From assembly GCA_016872555.1 (NCBI GenBank), contig VGZO01000013.1, forward strand, positions 1 to 64,000: DNA of 64,000 bases, written 5' to 3'. Positions 1 to 8,118 of the stretch are shown here, piece by piece. Numbering within the stretch: position 1 is the first letter of the stretch; each line of letters starts with the position of its first letter. Position numbers and translations under genes: made by a program. The notes beneath the pieces are model-generated. The model did no database searches, was not told the DNA's origin, and saw nothing but the letters and a program-made list of their open reading frames with translations. The stretch is from Planctomycetota bacterium (GTDB taxonomy: Bacteria; Planctomycetota; Planctomycetia; Pirellulales; UBA1268).

Positions 1-157
1 GGTCCGGTGCAGATCCTCGTCGATTCAGTCGGTTTGGCCGAGCAGACGGTGGTTTTGGAGGGGGCGGGAGCGTACGGTCGATAGGGTTCGGTAACGGGTG
101 GGGAAGCGGTTCCGGTGGCCGGGCAAGGGCCTGCCGGGCAGCGCGAAGGCGACAGTC

Positions 158-3100
158 ATGATCACGACAGCCGGATCGACGGGCGACCACGGCCGGGGGC
201 GCCCGCGCCGCGGCGTCCTCCTGCTGATCGTCCTCAGCATGCTGACGCTGTTCATGATGCTCGGGACGGCGTATCTCGTCGTCGCGACCCGGGCCAAGGA
301 AACCGCCCGGGCGTTTTCCCGGATGGCGCTGGAGTCGGATTCGCGGCGTGTCCAGCCGGCCGACATGCTCGACCGGGTGATGCTCACGGTCGTCGCCGGC
401 GGCACCAACGTCGTCCTCCGTTGGCCGGGCGACACGTTCGCGTCGGGGTCGGCCAACTATCCGCCAAACCCGGTCGGCAGCGGCACCGTGTTTCCCTTCG
501 AATCGCTGCTCGCCGACAAGTATGGCGTCGGCCGGACAAGCCTCGAGCTGCAAGACGGCACGGGAAACCCGACGACCGTCCAGGTCGCGACCACGGTCAC
601 CGGCACCGCTTGGCCGGCGGCACTCACCAGCAGCAATACCACCGCCTGCGTCGCGGCGGTCCCCAACGTGCCGCTGCTCGAGATCCCCGACTTCCGCACC
701 TACGACCTGATCCTCGGCGGCTCGGGCTCGCCGCAGGCCCCGGATAACACCGCCTGGCAGGACCTGCCGGGGCGCGTGATCACCCTGCTGGGCGCCGGCC
801 GGGCGGCAACGAGCCACCGGATCGTGAAGGCGATCCACACCGGCCAGCATCCGCAGACGAATGAATACCGCTACTCGCTCGTCGTTGACAATACATCGCG
901 GGCCCGTCCATTCGTCGCCCCGACCGGTACCGTGCCGCTGCCCGCGGTGATCAATGGCCGCGAATTCGCCGGCGACGCGAATTTTGGCAACGATCTCCAC
1001 GAGGCCTGGGACGGGTTCGACGACCGCAATCCGTTTTTGGCCCGGGTCGAACCGCAGTCGGCCGACAACGTCGGCAACGGGAAGACTCCGTCGGTCGCCG
1101 GCTCGGTGGTGTTCAAGCCGTCGTATGTGCCGCTCGCCAGCGGCAGCACCGCCCGCATGTCCCTCGACGCCACCGGGAATTGGCTCCAGACGCAGATCTC
1201 GTCGTTCGGCGTGTCCCCCGCGGCAGACAACGACAACGACGGGATCAACGACGGCTTCTTCCTCGACTTCGGCCTGCCGCGGATGACCACCGCCGACGGC
1301 AACGTCATCCGCCTCGATGCCTCGGTGCTCGTCGTCGATCTCGACGGCCGGTTCAACGTCAATGCCCACGGCTCGCTGATGGAGCTGACCTATTCCGGGT
1401 CGCACGCCTACTGGCCCAATCCCCCGGCCGGCGCCCAGCCGACACAGCTCAACCGCATGGGCACGCCCAAGGAGGCGATCCCGATGGGCCTCGGGTTCGG
1501 CCCGGCGGAGATCAATCACCGGGCGCTGTTCGATGCCGCCTCCGCGAAGAACGGCAACGGCTACGGCAACGGGCGCAAACAGCAAAACGAAAACCCGGCC
1601 CTCCAGCTCCTCACCGGGATCAACTGGACGCTGCTCAAGACCAACGGCGTCGGCGGCCAGCGCCCCGGCAACAGCGGCAGCCGCTACTCGGCCAACGCCC
1701 CGACGCCGCGGCTGCCCAACTGCGAGGGGCGCTACGGTCAGCCGCCGAAGCAGGGGGGCGCGCTCGACCCGACGATCGCGTTTTCCACCCAGGGGCAGAT
1801 CGCCGACCAGACGCCTGGTCAAAACGGCACGCTGTCGTTTCCGTTCGCCCGCAGCGGCCAGCCGTTCACCGACGACACGATCAGCAGGGTCAACGACCGC
1901 AAGGTCGACGCGGCCACGATGCAGTCGAGCGCGAAGACCAGCTACGGCATCCCGCCGTTGTGGTGGGACGGTGATCCGAACTTCGACTGGAAGCCCGACC
2001 CCAACGGCCAAAAGCCCGCGTATCGAGGCGTCTACAACTCGCCCCCCGATCTCCACGGGCGGATGAAGTTCACTACTGGAAGTGCAAACGTCTTTGTGCC
2101 GCAAAGTAATCCCGCCAGGTCCGTGGTGCCGGGGCTGATCTTCACGAAAGCCGAGTGGATCGCCCGCGACGCGTCGCGAAACCCGGTCGACTACGACGTC
2201 GAGACGACCGACGACCCCTACGAGATCCCACTGACATCGCGCGCCGGCTGGCTGGACAACACCGGCACGAGCATCACGTCGGCCAATCCGTTCTCGACGG
2301 CGGAGCTCGAGAAGCTGCTCCGCCCCTACGACCTCGACGCTGCCCGGCTCCCCTCGCGCTTGGAGGCGATGCTCGGCAGCCTCTCCGAGGAGGCGCGGCT
2401 GCGGCTCACGACCGCCAGTTGGGACACGACGGCGATCACCGGCGAAGCCGCGCGGCGGATCGTCGGCTTCTTCGCCGCCTTCCCCGACAGCGGCCAGATC
2501 GGCGGCAGCGGCACGCTCGTCAATCAACTCCTCGGCGGCGAGGCGGCGCGCGGCGAGCGCTTCGATCTCAACCGCGCCCTGTCGGGAATCCAGCCCGACG
2601 GCTACCAGGCCGGCAACGCCTACTACGTCCAGCGGCAGGTGTGGTGCAAGGACCTGTTCGTGATCCTCGTCGCCCTCGATCCCGGCGCCGACGACGCCAC
2701 CCGCGAGCGCTACGCCCAGTGGGTCGCCAACGCCTGCGACTTCCGCGACGGCGATTCGACGATGACGCCGTTCGAGGTCGATCTCCGACCTGAAGACGGC
2801 TGGGACGTGGACGGCGACGCGACGAGCGTGGAGCCCGCCGCGGCGACGAGGCGGCTGGTGTGGGGAGCGGAGCGGCCGGAGATCGTGATCACGGAAGTCA
2901 GTGCCTGGGAGGACGACCAAAACCAAGCCGAACTGTTCGTGATGCTCCACCGGCCCTGGAACGCCCGTGCTTACGGCACCGACGACAATTCGATCGCCGC
3001 CGAGCCGTGCGACGTGGCCCTCGACGCCTTTGCCAACGGCAAGCCGAGCAACCGCATCGAGCTGGCGAAGAAGTCGGAGAAGGCGGCGGTCGATCCGACC

Positions 3101-4564
3101 GATGCCTCGGTCAAGCCGGTGTGGCGGCTGCGGATCGTCGATAACGCCACCAAGCAGACGACCTACGCGCGGCTCGACGTCGGCTCGAGCGCGATGGGGC
3201 TCGGCTCCAATGAAGTCGGCGTGTCGGGGTTCACCACGCCCGCGGCGAGCCCGAAGATCGGCGTTGACGCCTGGTTGCTGCTCCAGGGCACCAACACGCA
3301 AAACAACACGATCACCGCCACCGGGACCGTGACGCTCAAAGACTTCAAGGTGCCCGGCACCGTCGGCCAGATCGGCACCGACCGCGACGCGACGATCTAC
3401 CTCGAGCGGCTCACCGACCCGACGGCGACGGTCACCGGCCAGGCGTGGCAGGACGATCCCGAGGGGATCGAGCCGAAGGACCTGAAAGTGCCCTGCTACA
3501 GGGTCGTCGACAAGGTCGAGGTGAAGGTCGTCAACCGCTCGACGGGTGGCGGCCTGATCCCGCCGCCGCCGCAGCAGAAGAAGAGCCGGATCGCGACCGG
3601 CCCGACCGCCTTCTGGCGCAACAAGGCCGGTGACTTCGCCCCCGGCGTCGGCACCACGCTCACGTTCCGGCCGCTCGATCCGGTCGGCTCGGGCTCCAAC
3701 GCCCCGGCCTGGTTCCACTGGCCGAACCGGCCGTTCATCTCGGCGACGGAACTGTTTTTCGTGCCCGGTGACAGGATCCACGACAAGGGGCCATGGCAAG
3801 TGCTCGATTCATATCGGCGACTTGATGCCGCGGCGACCGATCTTCCCTCGCTGCTGCTCCTCGACGCCGTCCATGTGCCGACCCGGTTCGCTGCCATCCA
3901 CACGAGCCTGCCGGTGGCGACGACCGCGACGAACCTCTGGTCGCAGGCGGGGATCGGCACAGTGACCACGCCTGTCAACCAGCTCTCGGCGTTCCGCGAG
4001 CCCGGGCGGGTGAATCTCAACACGGTCACCGCCGACGACGTGTGGGACGCCGTCGTCGCCGGGCCGTTGGTCACGAAGGTCAACGGCAACCAGACGCCCG
4101 CCCCGACGCCACTCCGCAAGCGTGTGGCGGCGCAAGGCATCTCGGCCGCCGAGGTCGCCGACTTCGCCTCCGGCCAACCGGCCCGGTCGATGGCGCAACT
4201 TCTCGCCCTCGACAAGAACCCGAACCTCGATCCCACCCTGCCCGACACGCAGGGCAACGCCGCCAACCGGCCCAAGCCGGCGACTGACGACTACAAGAAC
4301 CAGGAGCCCGGGCTCAAGGAGTCGATCGACTTGAATCCGGTCCACGGCCTCTACACCGCCACGCGGCTGGCCAACACCACCACCACGCGGTCGCACCTGT
4401 TCGGCGTCTGGATCACGCTCCGCGAGATGATCGAGGGGAACCCCGACAGCGTCCGGACGCACCGGGCGTTTTACGTGATCGACCGGTCGATCCCGGTGGC
4501 CTTCGAGCCGGGCAAGCCCCACAACGTGCGCGACGCCGTCGTCCTGCGGAGGATCATCGAATGA
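158..4564 (+). CDS. Very large GspK-like minor pseudopilin
   Basis: About 1468 residues. A short basic N-terminus (RPRRG) is followed by one hydrophobic helix (about residues 19-41, LLLIVLSMLTLFMMLGTAYL), the layout of GspK/PilX-type minor pseudopilins, although the usual Phe+1/Glu+5 prepilin signature is not evident. Near residue 1285 the stretch PGRVNLNT recalls the 'NINTA' helix-hairpin region of GspK. An Asp/Asn-rich loop near residue 360 (DNDNDGINDGF) looks like a calcium-binding motif. The ATG at 158 was chosen over the GTG at 98 because it places a short basic n-region directly before the helix. It overlaps the next pseudopilin gene by ATGA, so the two are co-translated. GspK proteins are normally about 300-350 residues, so this one is over four times longer. 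The role is probably in a type II secretion or type IV pilus-like tip complex; the substrate is unknown. Confidence 0.75.
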   Translation: MITTAGSTGDHGRGRPRRGVLLLIVLSMLTLFMMLGTAYLVVATRAKETARAFSRMALESDSRRVQPADMLDRVMLTVVAGGTNVVLRWPGDTFASGSANYPPNPVGSGTVFPFESLLADKYGVGRTSLELQDGTGNPTTVQVATTVTGTAWPAALTSSNTTACVAAVPNVPLLEIPDFRTYDLILGGSGSPQAPDNTAWQDLPGRVITLLGAGRAATSHRIVKAIHTGQHPQTNEYRYSLVVDNTSRARPFVAPTGTVPLPAVINGREFAGDANFGNDLHEAWDGFDDRNPFLARVEPQSADNVGNGKTPSVAGSVVFKPSYVPLASGSTARMSLDATGNWLQTQISSFGVSPAADNDNDGINDGFFLDFGLPRMTTADGNVIRLDASVLVVDLDGRFNVNAHGSLMELTYSGSHAYWPNPPAGAQPTQLNRMGTPKEAIPMGLGFGPAEINHRALFDAASAKNGNGYGNGRKQQNENPALQLLTGINWTLLKTNGVGGQRPGNSGSRYSANAPTPRLPNCEGRYGQPPKQGGALDPTIAFSTQGQIADQTPGQNGTLSFPFARSGQPFTDDTISRVNDRKVDAATMQSSAKTSYGIPPLWWDGDPNFDWKPDPNGQKPAYRGVYNSPPDLHGRMKFTTGSANVFVPQSNPARSVVPGLIFTKAEWIARDASRNPVDYDVETTDDPYEIPLTSRAGWLDNTGTSITSANPFSTAELEKLLRPYDLDAARLPSRLEAMLGSLSEEARLRLTTASWDTTAITGEAARRIVGFFAAFPDSGQIGGSGTLVNQLLGGEAARGERFDLNRALSGIQPDGYQAGNAYYVQRQVWCKDLFVILVALDPGADDATRERYAQWVANACDFRDGDSTMTPFEVDLRPEDGWDVDGDATSVEPAAATRRLVWGAERPEIVITEVSAWEDDQNQAELFVMLHRPWNARAYGTDDNSIAAEPCDVALDAFANGKPSNRIELAKKSEKAAVDPTDASVKPVWRLRIVDNATKQTTYARLDVGSSAMGLGSNEVGVSGFTTPAASPKIGVDAWLLLQGTNTQNNTITATGTVTLKDFKVPGTVGQIGTDRDATIYLERLTDPTATVTGQAWQDDPEGIEPKDLKVPCYRVVDKVEVKVVNRSTGGGLIPPPPQQKKSRIATGPTAFWRNKAGDFAPGVGTTLTFRPLDPVGSGSNAPAWFHWPNRPFISATELFFVPGDRIHDKGPWQVLDSYRRLDAAATDLPSLLLLDAVHVPTRFAAIHTSLPVATTATNLWSQAGIGTVTTPVNQLSAFREPGRVNLNTVTADDVWDAVVAGPLVTKVNGNQTPAPTPLRKRVAAQGISAAEVADFASGQPARSMAQLLALDKNPNLDPTLPDTQGNAANRPKPATDDYKNQEPGLKESIDLNPVHGLYTATRLANTTTTRSHLFGVWITLREMIEGNPDSVRTHRAFYVIDRSIPVAFEPGKPHNVRDAVVLRRIIE

Positions 4565-6288
4565 CCCGCAGGCAGGGCCGCCGCTCCGGCATGACGCTCG
4601 TCGAGATGCTCGTCGCCACCGCGGCGACGCTGCTGTTGATGGCGGCGATCGCGCAGGTGTTCGGCGCGTTCGGCACGGCCGTGTCCGACAGCCGGGCGAT
4701 GATCGAGCTCGACGGCCGGATGCGCTCGGCGGCGTGGCGCCTCCGCGGCGACCTCGCCGGCGCGACTGCCCGCACGCTCCCGCCGCTCGATCCCGACTCC
4801 GGCGACGGCTATTTCGAGGTCATCGAGGGGCCCGAGTCCGACACGGTCAGCGCCGGCGGTGTCGCCAAGGGGGGCAACGCCGCCTACAGCCTGATCGCGG
4901 GCAGCGGCAGCGACGACCGGATCGTCGGCGACATCGACGACGTGCTCCTGTTCACGACGCGGAGCACCGATCCGCCGTTTCAGGGGAGGTTCACGACCAG
5001 CGCCGGCGTGCGCACGCTCGAGAGCCCGGTGGCCGAGGTCGGCTGGTTCCTGCGCCGCACGGTCAGCGGCTCGACCGGCTCTGCGGGTCCGACCGACCCG
5101 GTGACGTTCACGCTGTACCGCAAGCAGCTCCTCGTCCTCGGCTACGTCGGCATCGATCCATTTTACAGCGGCACGAGCCTGCCGTCGCCCCCGGCGGTTC
5201 CGCCAATGACGACCAATGCCCAAAACGTGTCGATCCCGTCGAACACGGCGGCGATGCGCCAGGGGTATTACCCGTGGTCGCAGTTTTTCGACCTGTACGA
5301 CGTCTCGGCCCGGTTCGAGCGCAACGCCGGCATGACGCTCCCCAATCAGGACCCCACCAGCACGATCTCCCCCGGCCGGCTCGTTCCCAACACGCTGGCC
5401 GACCTGACGCGGCGCGAGGCGCGGTTCATGCACAACGTCGTCGGCAACACCGACGGCAGCGGGTTTCCCTTCGGCTTCTGCGTCAACTGGGAGGACCACA
5501 ACTACGACGGGATCCTGCAACAGCCGGAGGAGTCGCAGCGTCCCGGACACCCGGGATACGTCGGCACGTACGGCGCCGGATCCCTGCCCGACAGCGGTCA
5601 CCAGAGCCGCGACGCCATCGGTGAGATCGTCCCGGACGGCCTCGTGTTTCGCGGGAGCCGCGAAGGGGAGGACGTGATCCTCACCAACGTCATCGCGTTC
5701 GACGTCCGCGTCTTCGACCCCGAGGCCCCGATCCCCCTGCGCCCTGGCCAGACGACGCCCCTGGTACCCGGTGACCCTGGCTACGGGGCCGCCTACCTGA
5801 CCGCTGCCGGGCTCACGCCCCCGGCGTTCGCTTTCGGTGGCTACGTCGATCTCGGCAACGGCACGATGAAGCCCGGGAATCCACCGAATAACCAGGTGCC
5901 GGTGTCGCGGTTTTCCGGGTTCGGCCAGCCGCGGAGCGGCCTGCGTGGCTCGGCGGCCCCGTTTCCGAATCCGAGGGCCCGCGTCTGGGACACCTGGAGC
6001 ACGCACTACGAGACCAACGGGCGCGACGAAGACGGCGACAACACCGTCGACGAGGGAGCCGACGGCCTCGATAACAATGGCGATGGCCGGGTCGACGAGA
6101 CCGATCCCTCGGCCGACCTCAATGGCGACGGCGACTTTGCCGACGCCGGCGAGGATCCCGGCGAGACGGAAACCCAGCCCCCCTACCAGTATCCGCTGCG
6201 CGGTATCGAAGTCCGGATCCGCTGCTACGAACCCTCCAGCCGGCAGATCCGGCAGATCACCGTGCGGCACTCGTTCGTCAGTCCCTGA
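4561..6288 (+). CDS. GspJ-like prepilin-type protein with Asp-rich Ca-binding-like repeats
   Basis: 575 residues. A canonical prepilin N-terminus (G followed by MTLVEMLVATAATLLLM, residues 10-27) carries the Glu+5 and predicts processing by a prepilin peptidase before assembly in the inner membrane. The pattern 'SDSRAMIELDGRMRSAAWRL' after the helix resembles GspJ/PilW minor pseudopilins. Residues about 488-535 form an acidic run (repeats such as DEDGDNTVDEG and DNNGDGRVDE) typical of EF-hand-like or thrombospondin type 3 calcium sites. The start ATG overlaps the stop of the upstream gene by four bases, so translational coupling is expected. Much longer than ordinary GspJ (about 200 residues). 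I infer that it pairs with the preceding GspK-like protein; no ATPase, secretin or platform gene is visible here. Confidence 0.8.
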   Translation: MTRRQGRRSGMTLVEMLVATAATLLLMAAIAQVFGAFGTAVSDSRAMIELDGRMRSAAWRLRGDLAGATARTLPPLDPDSGDGYFEVIEGPESDTVSAGGVAKGGNAAYSLIAGSGSDDRIVGDIDDVLLFTTRSTDPPFQGRFTTSAGVRTLESPVAEVGWFLRRTVSGSTGSAGPTDPVTFTLYRKQLLVLGYVGIDPFYSGTSLPSPPAVPPMTTNAQNVSIPSNTAAMRQGYYPWSQFFDLYDVSARFERNAGMTLPNQDPTSTISPGRLVPNTLADLTRREARFMHNVVGNTDGSGFPFGFCVNWEDHNYDGILQQPEESQRPGHPGYVGTYGAGSLPDSGHQSRDAIGEIVPDGLVFRGSREGEDVILTNVIAFDVRVFDPEAPIPLRPGQTTPLVPGDPGYGAAYLTAAGLTPPAFAFGGYVDLGNGTMKPGNPPNNQVPVSRFSGFGQPRSGLRGSAAPFPNPRARVWDTWSTHYETNGRDEDGDNTVDEGADGLDNNGDGRVDETDPSADLNGDGDFADAGEDPGETETQPPYQYPLRGIEVRIRCYEPSSRQIRQITVRHSFVSP

Positions 6289-6583
6289 CACCTTGCCCGA
6301 CCTGCATCGCCGAGGGGGCACCACCCGAGCCCCTGCGCTGGACAAAGCCGGTTCTGGACCCGAAACTATTTGTAGGGGCAAGGTCTGCGATCCGTCCTCA
6401 TGAGGGGGCGGTCAATGTGGTGTGGGGGGTTGGCCACCGGGCCACCCTTCCGGTTTCGCCGTCGCTTTGAACAGTCCACCCGTCCCGTCCGTACGTCCTT
6501 CACGCTGCGTCGCCTCCATCCTCCCGCTCGTCACCGCTCCGCTCCCGCTCTCCAGCGGCCAGGCGGCATCAAGGAACCTTCCC

Positions 6584-7693
6584 ATGAAACGGCACGCCCC
6601 CCGCGGCTTCACGCTCGTGGAGCTCCTCGTGGTCATCGCGATCATCGCCACGCTCGTCGGCCTTCTCCTCCCGGCCGTCCAAGCGGCCCGTGAGTCTGGC
6701 CGGCGCAACACCTGCCTCAACAACATCAAGCAAATCGGACTGGCGGCGGTGTCGTTCGACAGCCAGAAGCAGTTCATCCCTGGCTGGCGCAACAAGCACC
6801 CGGCGACGACGGCCTTCGGGAGCGCCGCCCTGACGTCGGCCCAGCAGCAGGATCAGCTCGCGTTCGGTGCCGTGAGCTGGCCTGTGCTCCTCCTTCCCAA
6901 TCTCGAGCGGCGTGACCTGTACAAGCTGTGGGAGGACTGTGGGCTTGCCCCGCCCCCGATGGCCGGCCGTCCGCTCAACAACGGCACTCAGGTCCAGGTG
7001 CCGGCGATCGAGATCTTCATCTGCCCGTCGAGCAGCCCCGATCCCGAGGGCACGCCGACGATCGCCTACGCCGGCAACATCGGCATGGGCGTGATCGCCG
7101 GGCGGCAGTTCCGCGACGACGGCGTGATGATGGACACGTTCGGCCGCGCCGGTTCGAGTGGTGTCTATGCCTCGGCCAAGACGAGCATCGACTACATCAG
7201 TGGTGGCGACGGCGCGACGATGACGCTGTTGGCGATGGAGCGCAACGGGGCGATGTTCTCCCCGCAAGCCGCTTACGACGCTGCCCCGCGGTCGGCGTCG
7301 CAGCAATACTCGTTCTCTCCGCGGGCCTGGGATGCGACCCAGCCGTTCAGCGGCACGGGCATGCCGATCGTCGGCATCGGCCTGATTCTGGCCGACATTT
7401 CCAGCTTCCCGTCGTCTCCCGTCGTGACCACGCCGTTCAAGGTCATCAACCAGCCGGCCACCGCCACGGCCGCGTCGATCGGCGTCCGCCCCGAGGCCCT
7501 GCCCTCGTCGCGGCACCCGGGAGGCGTGATGGCGGTGTTCTGCGACGGCCACGCCAAGTTCGTCAGCGACGGCCTCGACGCGGCCGTGTATTCCCAACTC
7601 CTCACCGGCAACACGGTCGGCGGGGCGGGCTTCATGCCCGGAATCGTCTCCGGCTTTAACACCCTCAAGCCGCTCTCGGAAAACTCCTACTGA
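6584..7693 (+). CDS. DUF1559 pseudopilin-like protein
   Basis: 369 residues. The N-terminus has the classical prepilin signal [21 protein letters not shown] (Glu at +5) followed by [12 protein letters not shown], the hallmark start of the planctomycete DUF1559 (SBP_bac_10-like) family. The family's C-terminal H-x(9)-DG type signature is present around residue 309 ([17 protein letters not shown]). The ATG at 6584 is preceded by AAGGAA at 6571-6576 (spacing 7) and places the prepilin signal at residue 7, so longer in-frame starts were rejected. These proteins are thought to be pseudopilin-like envelope proteins; the function is not established. A strong intrinsic terminator lies 45 bp after the stop, so this is the last gene of its transcript. 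Confidence 0.9.
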   Translation: MKRHAPRGFTLVELLVVIAIIATLVGLLLPAVQAARESGRRNTCLNNIKQIGLAAVSFDSQKQFIPGWRNKHPATTAFGSAALTSAQQQDQLAFGAVSWPVLLLPNLERRDLYKLWEDCGLAPPPMAGRPLNNGTQVQVPAIEIFICPSSSPDPEGTPTIAYAGNIGMGVIAGRQFRDDGVMMDTFGRAGSSGVYASAKTSIDYISGGDGATMTLLAMERNGAMFSPQAAYDAAPRSASQQYSFSPRAWDATQPFSGTGMPIVGIGLILADISSFPSSPVVTTPFKVINQPATATAASIGVRPEALPSSRHPGGVMAVFCDGHAKFVSDGLDAAVYSQLLTGNTVGGAGFMPGIVSGFNTLKPLSENSY

Positions 7694-7737
7694 TCGCGGG
7701 CTGCCGGCTCCAGCCGCGTGACGGCGACGAAATCATC

Positions 7738-7770
7738 AAACCGGCGGGCCTTCGGGTTCGCCGGTTTTTT
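7738..7770 (+). terminator. Rho-independent terminator after the DUF1559 gene
   Basis: The 12-base arms 7739-7750 and 7755-7766 pair (two G-U pairs included) around a TTCG tetraloop at 7751-7754, and the 3' arm runs into a block of six T (7765-7770). It lies 45 bp after the DUF1559 stop codon and before the next promoter, which is the expected place. Confidence 0.88.
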
Positions 7771-7789
7771 GTTGCCGCGTGAGCGCCGG

Positions 7790-7817
7790 TTGATCACCCG
7801 ATGGACACGGGTACACT
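7790..7817 (+). promoter_or_regulatory. Candidate sigma70-type promoter
   Basis: TTGATC at 7790-7795 and TACACT at 7812-7817 are separated by 16 bases and lie just after the terminator of the previous unit. A start point near 7824 would give a leader of about 30 nt to the ATG at 7855, and would exclude the upstream in-frame ATG at 7801. The match is by eye only. Confidence 0.5.
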
Positions 7818-7854
7818 CTTTCCAGGTCAAGCAACCTCCGGCGAGGCCGACACG

Positions 7855-8112
7855 ATGACCGTCGAGCGATTCCGCGACGCCCTCCGGGCGCAGCCCTTCC
7901 GTCCGTTCACACTCCACCTTGCTGACGGTCGGGAGATCCCGGTCCGTCATCCGGAATGGGCGCTCGCCAGCCCGTCGGGGCGTACGACGGTCGTCATGCA
8001 ACCTGACGACTCGTTCAACATCATCGACCTGCTGTTGGTCACCGACCTGGAGTTCAGCCAGCCGGGTGTACCGTCCACCGGCACCGAGCCCCCGGAAAAG
8101 CTGGCCGGGTGA
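7855..8112 (+). CDS. Small conserved planctomycete hypothetical protein
   Basis: 85 residues, soluble, no signal or membrane segment. It begins MTVERFRDALRAQPFRPF and continues with a HLADGREIPVRHPEW-type beta-rich segment and a C-terminal FNIIDLLLVTDLE stretch. I recognise this as a small single-domain family found repeatedly in planctomycete genomes, but know of no assigned function. The ATG at 7855 is preceded by GGCGAGG (7840-7846). It is monocistronic, lying between a terminator and the convergent 3' end of fusA. The two genes end 6 bp apart. Confidence 0.75.
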   Translation: MTVERFRDALRAQPFRPFTLHLADGREIPVRHPEWALASPSGRTTVVMQPDDSFNIIDLLLVTDLEFSQPGVPSTGTEPPEKLAG

Positions 8113-8118
8113 CGGGCG

